The position numbers and the translations under genes are program-made. Under the pieces are notes generated by a model. It ran no database searches. It had not been told where the DNA came from and saw only the letters and a list, made by a program, of their open reading frames with translations. Shown one piece after another: positions 13,664 to 15,574 of a DNA stretch of 15,574 nt; within the stretch, counting starts at the first letter, position 1; each line of letters opens with the position of its first letter. This DNA is from Clostridiales bacterium (GTDB lineage Bacteria; Bacillota; Clostridia; Lachnospirales; Lachnospiraceae). Location: the NCBI GenBank assembly GCA_018369015.1, contig JAGZDD010000085.1, forward strand, positions 1 to 15,574, in the 5' to 3' direction.

Positions 13664-14671
13664 ATGTACAAGCAGACCAAAAAGTACAAATATAAAAATT
13701 TATTAAGGCTGTTGCTGTGCCTGATGGGTATGGCAGGCCTTATTCTTATATTTTTTTTCGGAAGCCGGAAAAATCCTTTTGTCATTGGGTATTTTATGGC
13801 TGTTACCGCTGTTTTTGGAATAAGCCTTATTTGCCATTGGCTTCGGGAGAATAGGCGGATAAAAATTCTTGAAATGGTATTTGGGAAGGTATTTCCGTTT
13901 TTGCCTGTGGAGCTTCTTGAAAAAAATATCCGAAGCAGCCAGGATTTATGGGAAGGCTTTCTGAATCGGTTCGTTTTGCTTTATGAAGATACTAAAACAT
14001 TGGAATCACGCAGGAAAAGTGCGGAAATAGCCAGTCTTTCCAGCCAGATTAACCCTCATTTTCTATACAATACGCTGGAGAGCATACGCAGCGAGGCGCT
14101 TTTTCACAATGACAATGACGCCGCCTGCATGGCGGAAGCGCTGGGGAATTTTTTCAGATATAATATCAGCCGACGGGAGGATGTGGTTTGTGTAAGAGAT
14201 GAACTGGAAAATATCAGAAATTATATTCATATACAAAAATACAGATTCCGCGAGCGGTTGTCCTTTGAAGTTATTTATAATAATGACCCGGAGCTGATTC
14301 ATAAGGCCCAGATCCCAAAGCTGTCGTTACAGCCTCTCGTAGAAAATGCCGTATTTCATGGCATTGAAAAGCGTGTTGAGGGCGGCTGTGTGACAATTAC
14401 TCTGACGGCCAGCGATCAAAGCCTGTGGATAATTGTGGAGGATGACGGGCCGGGAATGGACGAGGCGGATACAAAGCGCCTGAACCAGCAGATCCGGGAG
14501 GGGAGGATCATCCACAAAGCGAGTGAACGCCAGGGAGGAATTGCGCTTGTGAATGTCCATTCAAGAATACAAATGATTTTTGGCGGCCAGTTCGGCATCA
14601 TATTTTCATCCGTTGGAGGATGCGGAACCCAGGTAGAAATGACGCTGCCATATAGGGTGGGGGAACCATGA
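13664..14671 (+). CDS. YesM/LytS-type sensor histidine kinase with minimal membrane domain
   Basis: A 335-residue membrane kinase, short for YesM proteins (often about 580). Two adjacent membrane segments (about 13-33 and 38-58) are joined by only about five residues, so there is essentially no extracytoplasmic sensor and no clear HAMP domain. The His_kinase region has SSQINPHFLYNTLESIR with phospho-acceptor H132. The ATPase domain has PLVENAVFHG (N228), DDGPGMD (260-266) and GIALVNVHSRI (292-302). I set the start at 13664 after GGCGGAGGAAGG; upstream in-frame ATGs fall inside the regulator gene. The stop overlaps the next gene's start as ATGA. Signal input probably comes through another protein, and the downstream pseudo-ATPase is the obvious candidate. 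Confidence 0.9.
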   Translation: MYKQTKKYKYKNLLRLLLCLMGMAGLILIFFFGSRKNPFVIGYFMAVTAVFGISLICHWLRENRRIKILEMVFGKVFPFLPVELLEKNIRSSQDLWEGFLNRFVLLYEDTKTLESRRKSAEIASLSSQINPHFLYNTLESIRSEALFHNDNDAACMAEALGNFFRYNISRREDVVCVRDELENIRNYIHIQKYRFRERLSFEVIYNNDPELIHKAQIPKLSLQPLVENAVFHGIEKRVEGGCVTITLTASDQSLWIIVEDDGPGMDEADTKRLNQQIREGRIIHKASERQGGIALVNVHSRIQMIFGGQFGIIFSSVGGCGTQVEMTLPYRVGEP

Positions 14672-15574
14672 TAGAAAAAGAATGCCTTCGTGAAATTGTG
14701 AGAATTGAACAGCTTTATATCAGAGGTTCGGGCTGTTATGAGCTGGAAAATTTTAATCTTTTAATTGGGGCGGGCCAGCTTGTTTTTTTATGCGAACCGG
14801 AAGGCTTTGGTGCAGAAGCGCTTGCCGGTGTATTTTTAGGCCGAAGATCCATATTTTCCGGGAAGCTTTTTCTTGAAGGGCGCCAGCTTGTTCCTCAAAA
14901 GGAGCTTTCCTACGAGAAGGAAGGCATTTATGTCATTTCTGAGGATGAGAGTATGCAGCCCTATATGAGCGTTGAGGAAAATTTATTTTTATCATGGAAA
15001 CCCCATTTATTTTTGCCGTGGTTTATGAAGCGCAGCCTTAGAGCCTTGTCCGGACGGCTTTTGAAAAAGCTGGATATTTCGATTCACCCGGGAACACTTG
15101 TCAAAGAGCTGTCCTTTGAGGACCGGCAGCTTTTAAAGCTTGCCAGGGCTTACTGTAAAGGAGCAAAGCTGATTGTTATTAACGGCGTGTTCGATGTCAT
15201 TTCAGAAAAACGCCAGCACCAGCTTATGGATCTTGTGGAAAGGCTGCGCAGGGAAAAGATTGCGGTTTTGTGTATCAGCCATAAATTTTTAGAATTAGCG
15301 GCCCTTGGGGATATGCTGGTCCTTATTAAAAACGGTACGAAAATATGGACAATGCTAAAGCCTAAAATAAATATCCGTCAGGCCGCGCGGATTTATAATA
15401 GTAAAATTGCTGGCTTTGAAAGAGCAGCTTTGTCGGGGCAGGGGAAGCTTTTTATGGAAATTTACCGGGATGGACAGAGAATTTTTGCGGCGAGAGGCGG
15501 ACGGTGCATTGGAATCTGCGCGCAGGAATGGAGCACGCTTAAAACGTTTATGGCTTTGCTGACAGGTGAGCGGG
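14668..15574 (+). CDS. Degenerate RbsA/MglA-like ABC ATPase (3' partial), probable pseudo-ATPase
   Basis: At least 302 residues, open at the right edge. It follows the course of sugar-ABC ATPases: an N-terminal strand, a P-loop position, SEDESMQPYMSVEENLFL like the Q-loop/PNLTVAENIFLG segment, a signature position, Walker B, H-loop, then the start of a second copy. The functional residues are gone. The P-loop reads EPEGFGAEAL (43-52), where GxxGxGKST is expected, so Lys-Ser-Thr became A49-E50-A51. The signature reads LSFEDRQL (148-155). Walker B reads LIVINGVFD (168-176), without Asp-Glu. ISHKFLEL keeps H205. The second half begins IGICAQEWSTLKTF (281-294), also without a P-loop. The frame is intact, so it is not a decaying pseudogene. 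Start codon overlaps the kinase stop (ATGA), implying translational coupling. Inferred role: sensing or scaffolding for the kinase. Confidence 0.75.
   Translation, partial: MIEKECLREIVRIEQLYIRGSGCYELENFNLLIGAGQLVFLCEPEGFGAEALAGVFLGRRSIFSGKLFLEGRQLVPQKELSYEKEGIYVISEDESMQPYMSVEENLFLSWKPHLFLPWFMKRSLRALSGRLLKKLDISIHPGTLVKELSFEDRQLLKLARAYCKGAKLIVINGVFDVISEKRQHQLMDLVERLRREKIAVLCISHKFLELAALGDMLVLIKNGTKIWTMLKPKINIRQAARIYNSKIAGFERAALSGQGKLFMEIYRDGQRIFAARGGRCIGICAQEWSTLKTFMALLTGER

Overview
The window reads as chromosomal DNA of an anaerobic Bacillota, class Clostridia and probably Lachnospiraceae. This rests on strong GGAGG-type ribosome binding sites, a CwlD-type amidase, a YesN/YesM-type two-component pair, a butyrate-kinase family enzyme, and a tsaC-rpiB-upp order resembling the B. 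subtilis ywlC-ywlF-upp cluster. No ribosomal RNA, transfer RNA, CRISPR array, transposase or phage gene was seen.

Layout. (1) 1-627: 3' part of a cell-wall amidase (CwlD-like). (2) 793-4599: a rightward housekeeping run of tsaC/sua5, rpiB, upp, dCMP deaminase and an aldose-1-epimerase-like gene. A GC-rich multi-hairpin repeat lies between tsaC and rpiB, and a bidirectional terminator follows the run. (3) 4664-8590: a leftward LysR regulator divergent from a three-gene operon encoding a cytosolic FAD flavoprotein of the fumarate-reductase superfamily, a single-cluster ferredoxin and a butyrate-kinase-like acyl kinase, closed by a strong terminator. (4) 8707-11501: a leftward CocE/NonD (S15-type) hydrolase that probably starts at TTG, divergent from a TetR regulator. 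The gap holds a perfect 12-bp inverted repeat whose half-site recurs at the tetR promoter, plus an 18-bp direct repeat that carries hairpins and overlaps the hydrolase leader. (5) 11502-11985: a noncoding gap with a ~113-bp imperfect palindrome. (6) 11986-15574: a rightward operon of an AraC-type response regulator, a histidine kinase with almost no extracytoplasmic part, and a protein cut by the window edge. That last protein looks like a sugar-ABC-transporter ATPase (RbsA/MglA type) that has lost Walker A, Walker B and the signature motif.

The best candidate for something undescribed is region 6. The kinase has no visible sensor domain and is translationally coupled to an apparently dead ABC ATPase, which suggests a pseudo-ATPase used for sensing or scaffolding rather than transport. 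Second is the flavoprotein-ferredoxin-acyl kinase operon under a LysR regulator, which may couple reduction of an unknown substrate to acyl-phosphate metabolism. Third is a family of small hairpin repeats with TTTCAT/ATGAAA ends in two intergenic regions. All assignments come from reading the sequence by eye; no database search was run.
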